Part shown: piece by piece, positions 14,901-24,255 of the stretch
Position numbering within the stretch: position 1 is the first letter of the stretch
How the letters are laid out: each line of letters opens with the position of its first letter
Assembly (NCBI GenBank): GCA_903926565.1
Contig: CAIYJU010000191.1
Location: forward strand, 1 to 64,000
Source of the DNA: an uncultured Bacteroidales bacterium
Lineage (GTDB): Bacteria > Bacteroidota > Bacteroidia > Bacteroidales > FEN-979
Length of the DNA: 64,000 nucleotides
Reading direction: 5' to 3'
Notes under the pieces: model-generated
Seen by the model: the letters and a program-made list of their open reading frames with translations, nothing else
Told to the model about the DNA's origin: nothing
The model's database searches: none
Translations under genes and position numbers: made by a program

Positions 14901-17900
14901 ATGAAACGAACCTTACTCCTGCTTACTGTCACTTTACTTTTTGTAATGTCGGGACAAACTCAGACACCCGCTGGTCCGGCTGTGAATGACACAGCCAGTT
15001 ATCCCTACTGGATCGAAATGATGCAGAACCCTGATGCCAATTTTTTTCAGACACAACGGGCATTTAACATTTACTGGAACGACCGGGTAATTACCAGGAG
15101 TCATGGCTGGAAGGTTTTCAAACGCTGGGAATATATGATGCAAAGCCGTGTAAATCCCGATGGCAGCCGTCGGGCTCCCGATGAAACCTACAAAACTTAT
15201 AGTGCTTACGCAAACAATACCCGCTCCACAAGCGGCTCCTGGGTCAACCTCGGTCCTTCGCAGATCCCGGCTCCCGGCCCTGCAGGATATGAAGGACTGG
15301 GACGACTCAATGTGGTGGCCTTCCACCCCACAGATCCGAATAAAATTTATGTTGGCGCTCCTGCCGGAGGTTTGTGGCAATCAGCCGACGGTGGCGACAC
15401 CTGGGCAACCCATACAGACACATTGCCCACGCTGGGCGTGTCGGCCATCGTGGTTGACTACACCAATCCCGATCACATTTTAATGGGTAGCGGCGACCGC
15501 GATGCCGGCGATGCTCCCGGCCTCGGAGTATTCAAAAGCATGAATGGCGGATTGACATGGGCCCAGTCAACAACCGGCATGGGCAATAAAACCGTCGGAC
15601 GCATGATCCAGGATCCTGCCAATGCCCAGATTTTCCTTGCCGCTACAAGCGGTGGTGTCTATCGTTCTACCGACGGCGGAACAACGTGGGCCTTAAGTAC
15701 CTCCGGGAATTTCAAAGACATCCATTTCAAACCGGATGACTCTTATGTGGTTTATGCCGTATCCGGGGCCGATTTTTACCGCTCATCAAACAATGGAATC
15801 ACTTTCGTGAAAATAACTGCCGGACTTACCGGCGGTCAACGGGGTGCAATCGCAGTCACACCAGCCAGTCCGGCGTATGTTTACCTCCTCCAATCCGATG
15901 GCAGCAGCGGGTTCAAGGGACTTTACCGCTCAAGCGATGCGGGACTCACCTTTACAACCCGATCGACTTCACCCAATATCATGGACTGGTCGTGCGATGG
16001 CAGCGGCTCCGGCGGCCAGGGTTGGTACGATCTTTCCATCGCCGCAGATCCCGTGAATGGCGAAATCATCTATACAGGCGGGGTGGACGTCTGGAAATCG
16101 ACAAACGGCGGGACAACATGGACGATTAACTCACACTGGTACGGCGGATGCAGTGTTCCGGCTGTGCATGCAGACTGCCATTTCCTGGGATTTTCCCCGG
16201 TTGACGGCAAATTGTATGCCGGCAACGACGGCGGCTGCTGGGTCACGGCCAACGGCGGAACCACATGGAGCGACCGGACGGTGGGAATGACCATCGGCCA
16301 GATCTATAAAATCGGCCAGTCAGCAACTGTTAAAAACAAGGTGATCAATGGTTTTCAGGATAACGGCTCTTATACCTTTACCCCGACAGGCTGGCTTGCC
16401 ACTGGCGGCGGCGACGGAATGGAGTGTGCCATCGATTTCGAAAATGCAGCCTATACATACCATACAATCTATTATGGCGACATCTACCGGAAGAACAACA
16501 ATGGCGGCGAAACGCAGATCGCGGGAAACGGAGTACATGGAATCACCGAAAGTGGTGCATGGGTCACCCCGTTTTGCCTGAATAAAGCCGATCACAAGGG
16601 AATGTTCGTTGGATATAAGAACATATGGAGGTGCGCCAACGTGATTAATTACCCGATCACCTGGACAAAAATCTCTGACAACCTGGCTGGTTCCAACGGT
16701 TCCGACATGGCTGTAGTTGAACATTCCTCGGCAAATACTAATTTGTTCTATGCTGCCCGCTCCGATAACAAATTATTTCGAAGTGATAACTGCCTGGCCA
16801 CCAACCCATCATGGTCCGACCTGTCAGGGTCACTCCCGGCTTCAGGAACCCCGAATGATATCGAAAGTCATCCGGCAGATGAAAACATTGTCTTTATCAC
16901 CATGGGAACAGGAGTTTACAAATCAGTCAATAAAGGTGTTTCCTGGACCAACATCACCGGAAACCTGCCAGCCATTACGAAAAACACAATCACAAGTTAC
17001 CGCAACGCCCATGAAGGATTGTATGTTGGCACAGATGCCGGCGTTTACTACCTGGATGAGACAACCGCCGGCTGGATTCCCTTCCGGACCGGGTTGCCTG
17101 CCAACGGCCGCATAACCGAACTGGAAATCTATTACGACAACGACTCGGTATCGCAGGATGCCATCCGGGCCAGTACGTACGGAAGGGGATTGTGGAGCTC
17201 TGACATGTACCACGCAAACCCGCAAGCAGACTTTACCACTACCCAAACGGTTATTCCTGTTGGTTGTGCCGTCGATTTCAGTGATCATTCCAATGGCGTA
17301 CCAACCTTCTTTCAATGGGAATTCCAGGGTGGCACTCCCTCAACATCTTCCATGAAAAACCCAGCCGGTGTTGTTTACAGTACACCAGGTATTTTCACAG
17401 TAAAACTTAAAGTGTGGAATGAATTCGGCACAGATTCCATCATAAAGACAAACTACATCACCGTTAGCAGCACCCTCCTGCCTGTGGCAAACTTCACGGC
17501 CAACCAATTTGTGCTTTGCGATGACAACGTAGTGCAATTCATCGACAAATCAACTAATTGCCCATCAGCATGGACCTGGGAATTTAACCCCAGCAACGTT
17601 ACCTACATGGATGGCACTTCAAATACCAGCCAGAATCCTGTTGTTCAGTTTGATTCATCAGGACAGTATGATGTTCGTTTGACTACTGTCAACTCAGCCG
17701 GCAATAATACCCTTACACGACTGGATTATATTGTTAAGGATGGTTATTCAATTCCGTTTGCCGAATCATTTGAAACCGGCATCGGCACAAAACACTGGCA
17801 GATACTGAATCCAGACAATGGAATTACCTGGGATACCATCACTGTTGGGGGTACCGTTGCTGGTTCGAAAGCTGTTTTCATGAATTACTTCAACTATTCC

Positions 17901-18566
17901 ACGCTCAACAAGCGGGATCAACTGATCAGCCCCTCCCTGAACCTCTCTGGTTATAGTTCGGTGCTGCTCACCTTCAGGCACGCATATGAACAACGTGTTC
18001 GAAAAGACTCCCTGATAGTCAGAATTTCAGATAATTGCGGAAGCACGTGGCAACGTGTCTGGGGGATGGGTCCCAACGGAACTCCGGATATTTTTGTTAC
18101 ACACCCAAGTACTGACAGCGCTTTTTATCCTGAATCCGCGGATGAATGGTGTGGAGGAAGTTACGGCGCAGCATGTTACTCCATAGACCTGTCACCCTGG
18201 GCTGGTAACAAGAATGTCAAACTGATGTTTGAGTCGTACAACCGTTATGGCAATAACCTTTTCCTGAACGATATACAGGTCAGCGGGCCTGTGGGTGAAA
18301 CTGAAAATATTCAAAAACAACCGATCGTAAACATCTATCCGAACCCATCACAGGGATTGTTTAATGTTTCAATTACCAATTGTCCCGGAAAAGTCGATTT
18401 GGCTGTGATGAATCTGCAGGGGCAGGTTGTATATACTGATGTTTTAAGTTCAATAGGAGTAACGATCTCAAAGCAGCTCAACATTTCAGGATTTGCAAAA
18501 GGAATCTATTTCATTCGGCTAACCAGTGAACATGAAACCTGGATGGAGAAAGTGGTGTTACGATAA
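14901..18566 (+). CDS. Secreted BNR/sortilin-repeat protein with PKD domains and T9SS sorting domain
   Basis: 1221 aa from the ATG at 14901, which opens a signal peptide (MKRTLLLLTVTLLFVMSG). Residues about 110-770 contain many BNR/VPS10-type Asp-box repeats (SADGGDTWAT, STDGGTTWAL, SSDAGLTFTT, STNGGTTWTI, TANGGTTWSD, SVNKGVSWTN), predicting a large beta-propeller. Two PKD domains follow (about 773-860 and 865-950), then a jelly-roll-like segment (about 955-1130) and a C-terminal T9SS type A sorting domain (IYPNPSQGLFNVS...GIYFIRL). The protein would cross the outer membrane by T9SS and stay surface-attached or be released. Substrate unknown; Asp-box propellers occur in sialidases, glycan-active enzymes and binding proteins. 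Four bases separate it from the carboxypeptidase gene. Confidence 0.88.
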   Translation: MKRTLLLLTVTLLFVMSGQTQTPAGPAVNDTASYPYWIEMMQNPDANFFQTQRAFNIYWNDRVITRSHGWKVFKRWEYMMQSRVNPDGSRRAPDETYKTYSAYANNTRSTSGSWVNLGPSQIPAPGPAGYEGLGRLNVVAFHPTDPNKIYVGAPAGGLWQSADGGDTWATHTDTLPTLGVSAIVVDYTNPDHILMGSGDRDAGDAPGLGVFKSMNGGLTWAQSTTGMGNKTVGRMIQDPANAQIFLAATSGGVYRSTDGGTTWALSTSGNFKDIHFKPDDSYVVYAVSGADFYRSSNNGITFVKITAGLTGGQRGAIAVTPASPAYVYLLQSDGSSGFKGLYRSSDAGLTFTTRSTSPNIMDWSCDGSGSGGQGWYDLSIAADPVNGEIIYTGGVDVWKSTNGGTTWTINSHWYGGCSVPAVHADCHFLGFSPVDGKLYAGNDGGCWVTANGGTTWSDRTVGMTIGQIYKIGQSATVKNKVINGFQDNGSYTFTPTGWLATGGGDGMECAIDFENAAYTYHTIYYGDIYRKNNNGGETQIAGNGVHGITESGAWVTPFCLNKADHKGMFVGYKNIWRCANVINYPITWTKISDNLAGSNGSDMAVVEHSSANTNLFYAARSDNKLFRSDNCLATNPSWSDLSGSLPASGTPNDIESHPADENIVFITMGTGVYKSVNKGVSWTNITGNLPAITKNTITSYRNAHEGLYVGTDAGVYYLDETTAGWIPFRTGLPANGRITELEIYYDNDSVSQDAIRASTYGRGLWSSDMYHANPQADFTTTQTVIPVGCAVDFSDHSNGVPTFFQWEFQGGTPSTSSMKNPAGVVYSTPGIFTVKLKVWNEFGTDSIIKTNYITVSSTLLPVANFTANQFVLCDDNVVQFIDKSTNCPSAWTWEFNPSNVTYMDGTSNTSQNPVVQFDSSGQYDVRLTTVNSAGNNTLTRLDYIVKDGYSIPFAESFETGIGTKHWQILNPDNGITWDTITVGGTVAGSKAVFMNYFNYSTLNKRDQLISPSLNLSGYSSVLLTFRHAYEQRVRKDSLIVRISDNCGSTWQRVWGMGPNGTPDIFVTHPSTDSAFYPESADEWCGGSYGAACYSIDLSPWAGNKNVKLMFESYNRYGNNLFLNDIQVSGPVGETENIQKQPIVNIYPNPSQGLFNVSITNCPGKVDLAVMNLQGQVVYTDVLSSIGVTISKQLNISGFAKGIYFIRLTSEHETWMEKVVLR

Positions 18567-18569
18567 ACG

Positions 18570-21089
18570 ATGCGCATATTTAATAAAATATTGGCAACCC
18601 TCATCATGATCCTGATCGGGCTCAACTCCTGGGCACAAGGGTGGCGAACCGGGGAGATGGAAGTCAAAGTGATGATTGACAACATTTCTGATGCTCAGAA
18701 GGTTCGCAATTCAGGGTTTGAGTTTGAACCTGCTGCAACCGATGGACGCAGTATAAGGATGTACCTGGTCCCTGAAGAGCTCAAGGTGTTGAAAAACAGC
18801 AATCTTCGGTTCCAGGTCACCATCCCCGATCTGAATAAACATTATGCCCATTATTGGGATGACAAACTTGTTCCACCGGGGTATTACACCTATGATCAGA
18901 TCATTGCAATTGTTGACAGTCTCGCAGTAAATTTCCCGTCAATCTGTAAAAAGGTGAGCTGGGGCACCTCCATCGGGGGTCGCCAGCTGGCAGCTTTGAA
19001 AATCAGCGACAACGTCAACACCGACGAACCGGAACCTGAAATCATGTTCGACGGCGGAATTCATGGAGATGAGGTTGGCGGATCACAGAACGTGATCATG
19101 TTTGCCAGGGATTTATGCCTTGGTTACGGGTCCGACCCAACCATTACCAACCTGGTTAATAACAGGGAGATCTGGCTCTATCCGATGGTCAACCCCGACG
19201 GACGTGCCTCCATGTCACGGTACAACATCAACGGGGTCGATTGCAACCGCGACAATGGATATATGTGGAATGCGGAAGGAAACAGCTGGAGTGCGTTTTC
19301 ACAAATTGAAACCAAGGCATTGCGCAATGGCATTCTGGACAACCAGTTTGTCGTTTATACAAACTATCACAGCGGAACGGAGATACTGTCATACCCCTGG
19401 AGCTATCGCGCTGATCCTACGAGGGATAATGAACATATCAACCAGCTTGCCTCTGTGTACGCCAACGCATCAGGTTATTCAAACCTCCAGTACGGCCAGG
19501 GTTACAACATCATGTATTCCATCAACGGAAGCACCAAGGATTTCCAGTATGGCAGTCTTGGCAATATCGGGTGGTCCGTAGAAATCTCCGTTGACAAACA
19601 ACCGCCTTCCTCCCAGATAGGATACTATTACAATGCAAACAGGCCGGCCATGCTTGAGATTATTAACCAGTGTGCATGGGGTGTTTCAGGAATGATCACC
19701 GATTCGATAACTGGTGAGCCCGTTCGTGCCTCAATTTGGGTGAACAACTATTTTCCGGTTTACACGGATCCGGTTGTAGGCGACTACCACAAATTCCTGG
19801 TTCCCGGCACCTATACGCTGAAGGTCTTTGCAAATGGATACCAGCCGAAGACCATCATGAATGTAGTCGTTGGAGCCCAGGGAACAGCGGTCAACGATGT
19901 CCAGCTTAAACCGGCAGCCACCCATTATGCCTGCAAGGTCATGAGCTGCCAGATCCCGGGAAATAATTTCGGCGATGAAGGTTATACCCCCGGCGCAATC
20001 GGGGCACCCGACGGAGTTCCCTATTCTCTGGGGAAAAACGGATGGATCGTACTCGATATGGGGGATACGATTTACAATGGTCCGGGGGCCGATTTTAAAG
20101 TCATCCAGGCGGGTAGCATAAACAAGGGATATACAGTCTCGGGCGGAAACAACATCGACGGACCATTCACCATGATCGGTACGGGTAACGGGACCACCAG
20201 TTTTGAACTGGGGGGAACTCCATTGAGCAAAGTGCGGTACCTGTATATCAAGGACGGCGGGAGTGGCGCTTCGTATGGTGTTGGCATGGGCTTTAACCTT
20301 GATGCCGTTGAGATGCTCACACCACCCCTGATCGTTAACTTCAGTGCCAGTAATACCGTCCCATGCCAGGGAACGACAGTTAATTTCACGGATATCACCT
20401 CAGGGAATCCTACCCAATGGAACTGGTCATTCCCCGGTGGAACACCCGCTTCATCAAATCTGCAAAACCCGGCGAACATCCGCTATGATTCACCAGGGAT
20501 TTACAATGTTACCCTTTCCGCATCAAACGGATATGCATCCGGCTCCAAAATAAAGACAGGATACATCAATGTTTCTTCAGTTCAACTGGTCAATCTTGGC
20601 AGCGACACCACCCTCTGCCCCTGGAATTCGATCATGCTCGATGCAGGAAACCCCGGGATGAGCTACCTCTGGTCAACAGGCGCTACTTCACAAACAATCC
20701 TTGTTGATTCAACTGGCATCGGCTATGGTACGCGCAATTTCATCGTGAATGTCACCAACTTATCCGGATGTCCGATGGCAGACAGCATTCAAATCACCTT
20801 CGAAACATGCACCGGTATGCAGGAAACCCAAACCCAGCCTCGCGTTGCCATTTTCCCGAATCCTGCAACCAGTCAGCTGTTTGTTGAAATCGATGGGTTT
20901 CAGCATGGCAGCTGGCAACTGATTTCCATGGAGGGGGTCATCCTGAAAAAATCAGAAATAACCCTGGAAAATTATCGTTCTTCGGTTTATGTGTGTGAAA
21001 TCCCCGGTGGAGTTTATTTTCTGAAGGCTGAAAAAGCAGGTAAAATTCTCGTTAAAAAAGTCATCATCACTAACATGGACGAAAAATAG
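18570..21089 (+). CDS. Secreted M14-family zinc carboxypeptidase with PKD and T9SS sorting domains
   Basis: 839 aa. Signal peptide (residues 1-22, ending SWAQ), a pro-region, then an M14 catalytic domain (about 105-375). Zinc ligands H165 and E168 (GGIHGDEVGG) and H267 (NYHSGTE), and catalytic E338 (WSVEISVDKQ), are present, so it should be active. A carboxypeptidase regulatory-like beta domain follows (about 376-450; VSGMITDSITGEPVRASIWV), an F5/8-like or unassigned beta region (about 455-585), one PKD domain (about 590-670), and a T9SS type A sorting domain (IFPNPATSQLFVEI). Probably an extracellular peptidase, co-transcribed with the BNR protein. Product family is firm. Confidence 0.9.
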   Translation: MRIFNKILATLIMILIGLNSWAQGWRTGEMEVKVMIDNISDAQKVRNSGFEFEPAATDGRSIRMYLVPEELKVLKNSNLRFQVTIPDLNKHYAHYWDDKLVPPGYYTYDQIIAIVDSLAVNFPSICKKVSWGTSIGGRQLAALKISDNVNTDEPEPEIMFDGGIHGDEVGGSQNVIMFARDLCLGYGSDPTITNLVNNREIWLYPMVNPDGRASMSRYNINGVDCNRDNGYMWNAEGNSWSAFSQIETKALRNGILDNQFVVYTNYHSGTEILSYPWSYRADPTRDNEHINQLASVYANASGYSNLQYGQGYNIMYSINGSTKDFQYGSLGNIGWSVEISVDKQPPSSQIGYYYNANRPAMLEIINQCAWGVSGMITDSITGEPVRASIWVNNYFPVYTDPVVGDYHKFLVPGTYTLKVFANGYQPKTIMNVVVGAQGTAVNDVQLKPAATHYACKVMSCQIPGNNFGDEGYTPGAIGAPDGVPYSLGKNGWIVLDMGDTIYNGPGADFKVIQAGSINKGYTVSGGNNIDGPFTMIGTGNGTTSFELGGTPLSKVRYLYIKDGGSGASYGVGMGFNLDAVEMLTPPLIVNFSASNTVPCQGTTVNFTDITSGNPTQWNWSFPGGTPASSNLQNPANIRYDSPGIYNVTLSASNGYASGSKIKTGYINVSSVQLVNLGSDTTLCPWNSIMLDAGNPGMSYLWSTGATSQTILVDSTGIGYGTRNFIVNVTNLSGCPMADSIQITFETCTGMQETQTQPRVAIFPNPATSQLFVEIDGFQHGSWQLISMEGVILKKSEITLENYRSSVYVCEIPGGVYFLKAEKAGKILVKKVIITNMDEK

Positions 21090-21107
21090 GCAAGTATTAC
21101 CAAGAAA

Positions 21108-21126
21108 CTCTGTGGCGCTCTGTGGC
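21108..21126. repeat. Short direct repeat downstream of the carboxypeptidase gene
   Basis: CTCTGTGGC occurs twice (21108-21116 and 21118-21126), followed by TCTCTG-type partial copies to about 21145. It resembles degenerated half-sites of the intergenic palindromes seen elsewhere in the window. Confidence 0.35.
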
Positions 21127-21187
21127 TTCTCTGCTTTTCTCTGTGTAATCCATTTAATATTTAAACTAAACTGAACAAAATCGGTCT

Positions 21188-21886
21188 ATGCAGTTGTTTT
21201 ACAATCCCCGGATAGAAGGTAATTCGTGTGTACTGAGCGAAGAGGAATCATGGCATTGCATGAAAGTCCTCCGCCTCGCCGAAGGAGATCCGATCGACCT
21301 GACGGATGGCCTTGGCAATTTCTTCCAGGGAAAACTGACGAAGATCCATCACAAGGGCTGCCTGGTTGAAATAGCAACAACCCGGTTTGTTCCGGCAAAT
21401 CCATGGCACCTGCATATTGCCATCGCCCCTACCAAGAACATCGACCGCTTTGAATGGTTCCTCGAAAAAGCCACAGAGATCGGAATTGATGAGATAACCC
21501 CCCTGTTTTGCGAACACTCCGAGCGGACGGTCATCAAACCGGAGCGTCTGGAGAAAGTGCTTGTTTCTGCCATGAAACAGTCGCTCAAGTCCAGACTCCC
21601 CAAATTGAATGAACCTGTAAAACTGAAGAGCTTCCTGAATGGCAATTTCCCCGGCCAGAAATTCATCTGCTATTGCGAAACCGGCAGTGAATCAGAACTC
21701 CGGAAAATTTACATGACTGGCTCCAATGCCCTGCTCATGGTAGGACCGGAAGGTGATTTTTCAAAAAATGAAGTGGAGATGGGGGTCAATTCAGGGTTTA
21801 TTCCTGTCAGCCTGGGTACAAGCCGTTTGCGGACTGAAACTGCCGGTATTGTTGCTTGTCATACCATTTACCTGCTAAACCGTTGA
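21188..21886 (+). CDS. rsmE: 16S rRNA (uracil(1498)-N(3))-methyltransferase
   Basis: 232 aa. N-terminal PUA-like domain (residues about 1-70; SEEESWHCMKVLRLAEGDPIDLTDGLG) and a SPOUT-class knotted methyltransferase domain (about 75-232) with IAPTKNIDRFEWFLEKATEIGIDEITPL, NALLMVGPEGDFSKNEVEM and the final SLGTSRLRTETAGIVACHTI. It methylates N3 of U1498 in 16S rRNA using SAM. Length and motifs are normal for the family. It ends against a bidirectional terminator shared with the convergent HU gene. Confidence 0.96.
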   Translation: MQLFYNPRIEGNSCVLSEEESWHCMKVLRLAEGDPIDLTDGLGNFFQGKLTKIHHKGCLVEIATTRFVPANPWHLHIAIAPTKNIDRFEWFLEKATEIGIDEITPLFCEHSERTVIKPERLEKVLVSAMKQSLKSRLPKLNEPVKLKSFLNGNFPGQKFICYCETGSESELRKIYMTGSNALLMVGPEGDFSKNEVEMGVNSGFIPVSLGTSRLRTETAGIVACHTIYLLNR

Positions 21887-21906
21887 ATCGTTTAAATAAC
21901 TTATCT

Positions 21907-21944
21907 CAAAAAAAAAGCCGGCCCAACGGGTCGGCTTTTTTTTT
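21907..21944. terminator. Bidirectional terminator between rsmE and the HU gene
   Basis: Stem GCCGGCCC / GGGTCGGC (21917-21924 with 21928-21935, one G-U pair), loop AAC, with an A-run on the left and a T-run on the right, so it can serve both converging genes. Confidence 0.9.
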
Positions 21945-21957
21945 AAGCAGTAGAGTC

Positions 21958-22230
21958 TTACTTGACTTTTTTGCTGAGTGCAGCACCTGCCTTGAATTTT
22001 ACAACTTTTTTAGCTGCAATCTTGATCTCTTTTCCGTTCTGTGGGTTGCGACCCTTGCGGGCAGCTCTCTTTGAAACGGAGAATGATCCGAAATCAACTA
22101 AAGCAACTCTTTCACCTTTGCTGAGTGACTTTTTTGTATTTTCAATAAAAGCTTCCAGAGCACGCTTTGCGTCAACTTTAGACAGTTTTGCATCAATAGC
22201 AATTGCTTCGATTAATTGAGCCTTGTTCAT
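21958..22230 (-). CDS. HU-family DNA-binding protein
   Basis: 90 aa, the full size of [38 protein letters not shown] is the helical dimerisation part; [45 protein letters not shown] holds the beta arm with the conserved RNP of the intercalating tip. A small nucleoid protein that bends and compacts DNA. It has a strong promoter upstream and a terminator downstream, fitting an abundant monocistronic product. Confidence 0.96.
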   Translation of the reverse strand: MNKAQLIEAIAIDAKLSKVDAKRALEAFIENTKKSLSKGERVALVDFGSFSVSKRAARKGRNPQNGKEIKIAAKKVVKFKAGAALSKKVK

Positions 22231-22270
22231 TTTTCGTAAGTTTTAATTAATAAGTGATTAATAATCGGGG

Positions 22271-22300
22271 CAAAGATAAGGCATCTGAAAAAAAAGTCAA
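22271..22300 (-). promoter_or_regulatory. Promoter of the HU gene
   Basis: On the minus strand, TTG (22298-22300) and the -7 box TATCTTTG (22271-22278) are about 19 bases apart, the standard Bacteroidota layout. The leader would be roughly 35 bases. Confidence 0.7.
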
Positions 22301-22373
22301 GTGTTTTCACCCTCAAAGTGGCGTAATTGTTGATAAAATGGAAGTTTTGTTAATATCTCCGTCGTCAAAAGGG

Positions 22374-23345
22374 TTAAATAGCACGGGTTTCAGGAAATAT
22401 CCGTCCGAATCCCCGCAGGAAATCCCCGCTGGTCATGGCTTTTCGCCCCGACAATTGAACATCCTCCAGGAAAATAAATCCGTTTTTGGCGGATACTTTG
22501 AGATAAGATTTTCCATCCGTTACAAAATGACCGGGGACCTCATGCGTTAAAATTTGCTCCGGTACAACCCGGAATACTTTTAACTGCTGCACGCTGCCAT
22601 CCTTCAACTTCAATTCTGTATAGGCTCCGGGATATGGACTGAGCCCCCGGACAAAATCATGAATTGTCTGAACATCATGGTTCCAGTCGATGCGGCAATC
22701 GTCTTTGAATATTTTTGGGGCAGGTTTTAAGTTTGCGGGATCGCCGGTCAGGGCCTCCTGGCTGATTTCATCAACTTTCCCTGACACAATCCGTTCAACT
22801 GTTGCCAGGACCAGGTTCGCACCTGTATTCATTAACCGGTCATGCAATTCTCCGGCAGTTTCATCATTCCCAATCGCCAACTTTTCAGACAGGATAATTT
22901 TTCCTGTGTCGATCTGCTCATTCAGGAAAAAGGTGGTCACTCCGGTCTCTTTCTCCCCATTGATCACCGCCCGGTTGATGGGCGCAGCTCCCCGGTATTG
23001 CGGCAGAAGGGATGCATGGAGGTTGAAGGTCCCCAGGGGTGGTAAGGACCAGACCTGCTTTGGCATCATCCGGAAAGCGATCACGATTTGCAGATCTGGT
23101 TTGTAAGAACTGAGAAGTTCGGTAAAACCAGGGTCTTTCATGTTTAATGGCTGCAAAACAGGAATTCCGTGAAGCACAGCGAAATCTTTGACTGCGGAGG
23201 TTTTCTCTTTTAATCCCCTGCCTGCCTGTTTGTCAGGAGAGGTAACCACCGCTACAACGGAATACCCGGAATCAATAAGTTTTGCAAGTGATGCCACAGC
23301 AAAATCAGGGGTGCCGAAAAAAATGATGCGGGGAAATTCAGGCAT
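22374..23345 (-). CDS. fmt: Methionyl-tRNA formyltransferase
   Basis: 323 aa. Transfers a formyl group from 10-formyl-THF to Met-tRNA(fMet). Formyl-transferase domain about 1-205 with FFGTPDFAVASLAKL, SPDKQAGRGLK, and the catalytic region FNLHASLLPQYRGAAPINRAVINGEKETGVTTF (N, H and the D in EQIDTGKI); C-terminal OB-like domain about 210-320. Length is normal. It follows the TPR gene on the same strand, after a large hairpin that may terminate or attenuate. Confidence 0.96.
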   Translation of the reverse strand: MPEFPRIIFFGTPDFAVASLAKLIDSGYSVVAVVTSPDKQAGRGLKEKTSAVKDFAVLHGIPVLQPLNMKDPGFTELLSSYKPDLQIVIAFRMMPKQVWSLPPLGTFNLHASLLPQYRGAAPINRAVINGEKETGVTTFFLNEQIDTGKIILSEKLAIGNDETAGELHDRLMNTGANLVLATVERIVSGKVDEISQEALTGDPANLKPAPKIFKDDCRIDWNHDVQTIHDFVRGLSPYPGAYTELKLKDGSVQQLKVFRVVPEQILTHEVPGHFVTDGKSYLKVSAKNGFIFLEDVQLSGRKAMTSGDFLRGFGRIFPETRAI

Positions 23346-23370
23346 AAAAAGAATGAATATCGAATATTAA

Positions 23371-23459
23371 ATATCGAATATTGAATACCGAACAAAAAAA
23401 AAGAATTACGATTTTGCAGAGATACTGCAGTTCGTAATTCTTTATTCAATATTCGAAAT
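23371..23459. repeat. Large imperfect inverted repeat / terminator region between the TPR gene and fmt
   Basis: ATATCGAATATTGAATA (23371-23387) pairs with TATTCAATATTCGAAAT (23443-23459) with one mismatch, and AAGAATTACGA (23401-23411) pairs perfectly with TCGTAATTCTT (23432-23442). An AT-rich hairpin of about 90 bases results, with a T-rich flank on the minus strand. Likely a terminator for the TPR gene or an intergenic mobile hairpin. Confidence 0.6.
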
Positions 23460-23465
23460 TCGAAA

Positions 23466-24167
23466 TTATTTTTTCACCAGTCCTTCGGCGTAGGCAATGT
23501 ACTTGTCAATTTCCCGGCCTTCATAGGAACGCGGGAACTCATCCTTGATCCGTTTATAGATGCCAAGCGCTTTTTCAAAATTTCCAAGTTCTTCATAAGC
23601 CATCGCTGCTTTCATCAGGAAGAGCGGGGTGGTGAACTCATTTTTCTTCATCTCAGCTGCATCCATATAAAGACCAGCCGCTTTCTCAACCTGCTTCAGT
23701 TCCATGTTTGCATCGCCCATGGCGCCTTTCGCCATCGGACCAACCATCTGGTCCTTTGCACTGAATTTATCCAACTGCTCTAATGCCAAATCAAACTGGC
23801 CGAGTTTCAGGTAGCAGATTCCGGCATAATAGTGCGCCAGGTTCGCCGACTTGGTCATTCCAAACTCATCAACAATGGCAAGAAATCCAAGGTACTGACC
23901 ATCACCGTTCAACGCTTTCTTCAGGGAATCCTGTTCAAAATATTTTTCTGCCATGAACATCTGGCTCTGGGCATCCTTCTCTTTCGGGGCGAGGTAGAAC
24001 CGCTTGAACCCGAAAAATCCGAGTACAACCACAATACATACACCAATCACGATCAGGATGATCTGCTGATATTTCTCAATGAACTGTTCTGTTTTGCTGA
24101 ATGCTTCTTCAACTGCAACGATACGTTCTTCTGTCTTGTCAATCTTTTTATCCTGCTTACTAGCCAT
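23466..24167 (-). CDS. Membrane-anchored tetratricopeptide-repeat protein
   Basis: 233 aa from the ATG at 24167 (MASKQDKKIDKTEERI); a longer frame upstream carries no family-like sequence. A charged, coiled N-terminus (about 1-35), one transmembrane helix (about 37-55; IILIVIGVCIVVVLGFFGF), then TPR-type helices to the end (AHYYAGICYLKLGQFDLALEQLDKF, MKAAMAYEELGNFEKALGIYKRI). Similar in design to YfgM-like ancillary proteins, with an inner-membrane anchor and a TPR domain for protein contacts outside the membrane. The precise partner is unknown. Confidence 0.82.
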   Translation of the reverse strand: MASKQDKKIDKTEERIVAVEEAFSKTEQFIEKYQQIILIVIGVCIVVVLGFFGFKRFYLAPKEKDAQSQMFMAEKYFEQDSLKKALNGDGQYLGFLAIVDEFGMTKSANLAHYYAGICYLKLGQFDLALEQLDKFSAKDQMVGPMAKGAMGDANMELKQVEKAAGLYMDAAEMKKNEFTTPLFLMKAAMAYEELGNFEKALGIYKRIKDEFPRSYEGREIDKYIAYAEGLVKK

Positions 24168-24237
24168 GTTTACATAAATTTGGAGGTGCAAAATTACATT
24201 TTTTCCTGAACTACAGGCATGTTCACCCATTTTTTTT

Positions 24238-24245
24238 TACTTTTG
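24238..24245 (+). promoter_or_regulatory. Predicted -7 box (TACTTTTG) for the trmH-like gene
   Basis: TACTTTTG ends 10 bases before the first possible ATG (24256) and 22 bases before the second (24268), implying a very short leader. Confidence 0.55.
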
Positions 24246-24255
24246 CGCTGTTCTA

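Noticed and set aside
23205-23235. CCTGCCTG-type palindrome in fmt considered as an inserted repeat
   Set aside because: It encodes the conserved SPDKQAGRG block of methionyl-tRNA formyltransferase.
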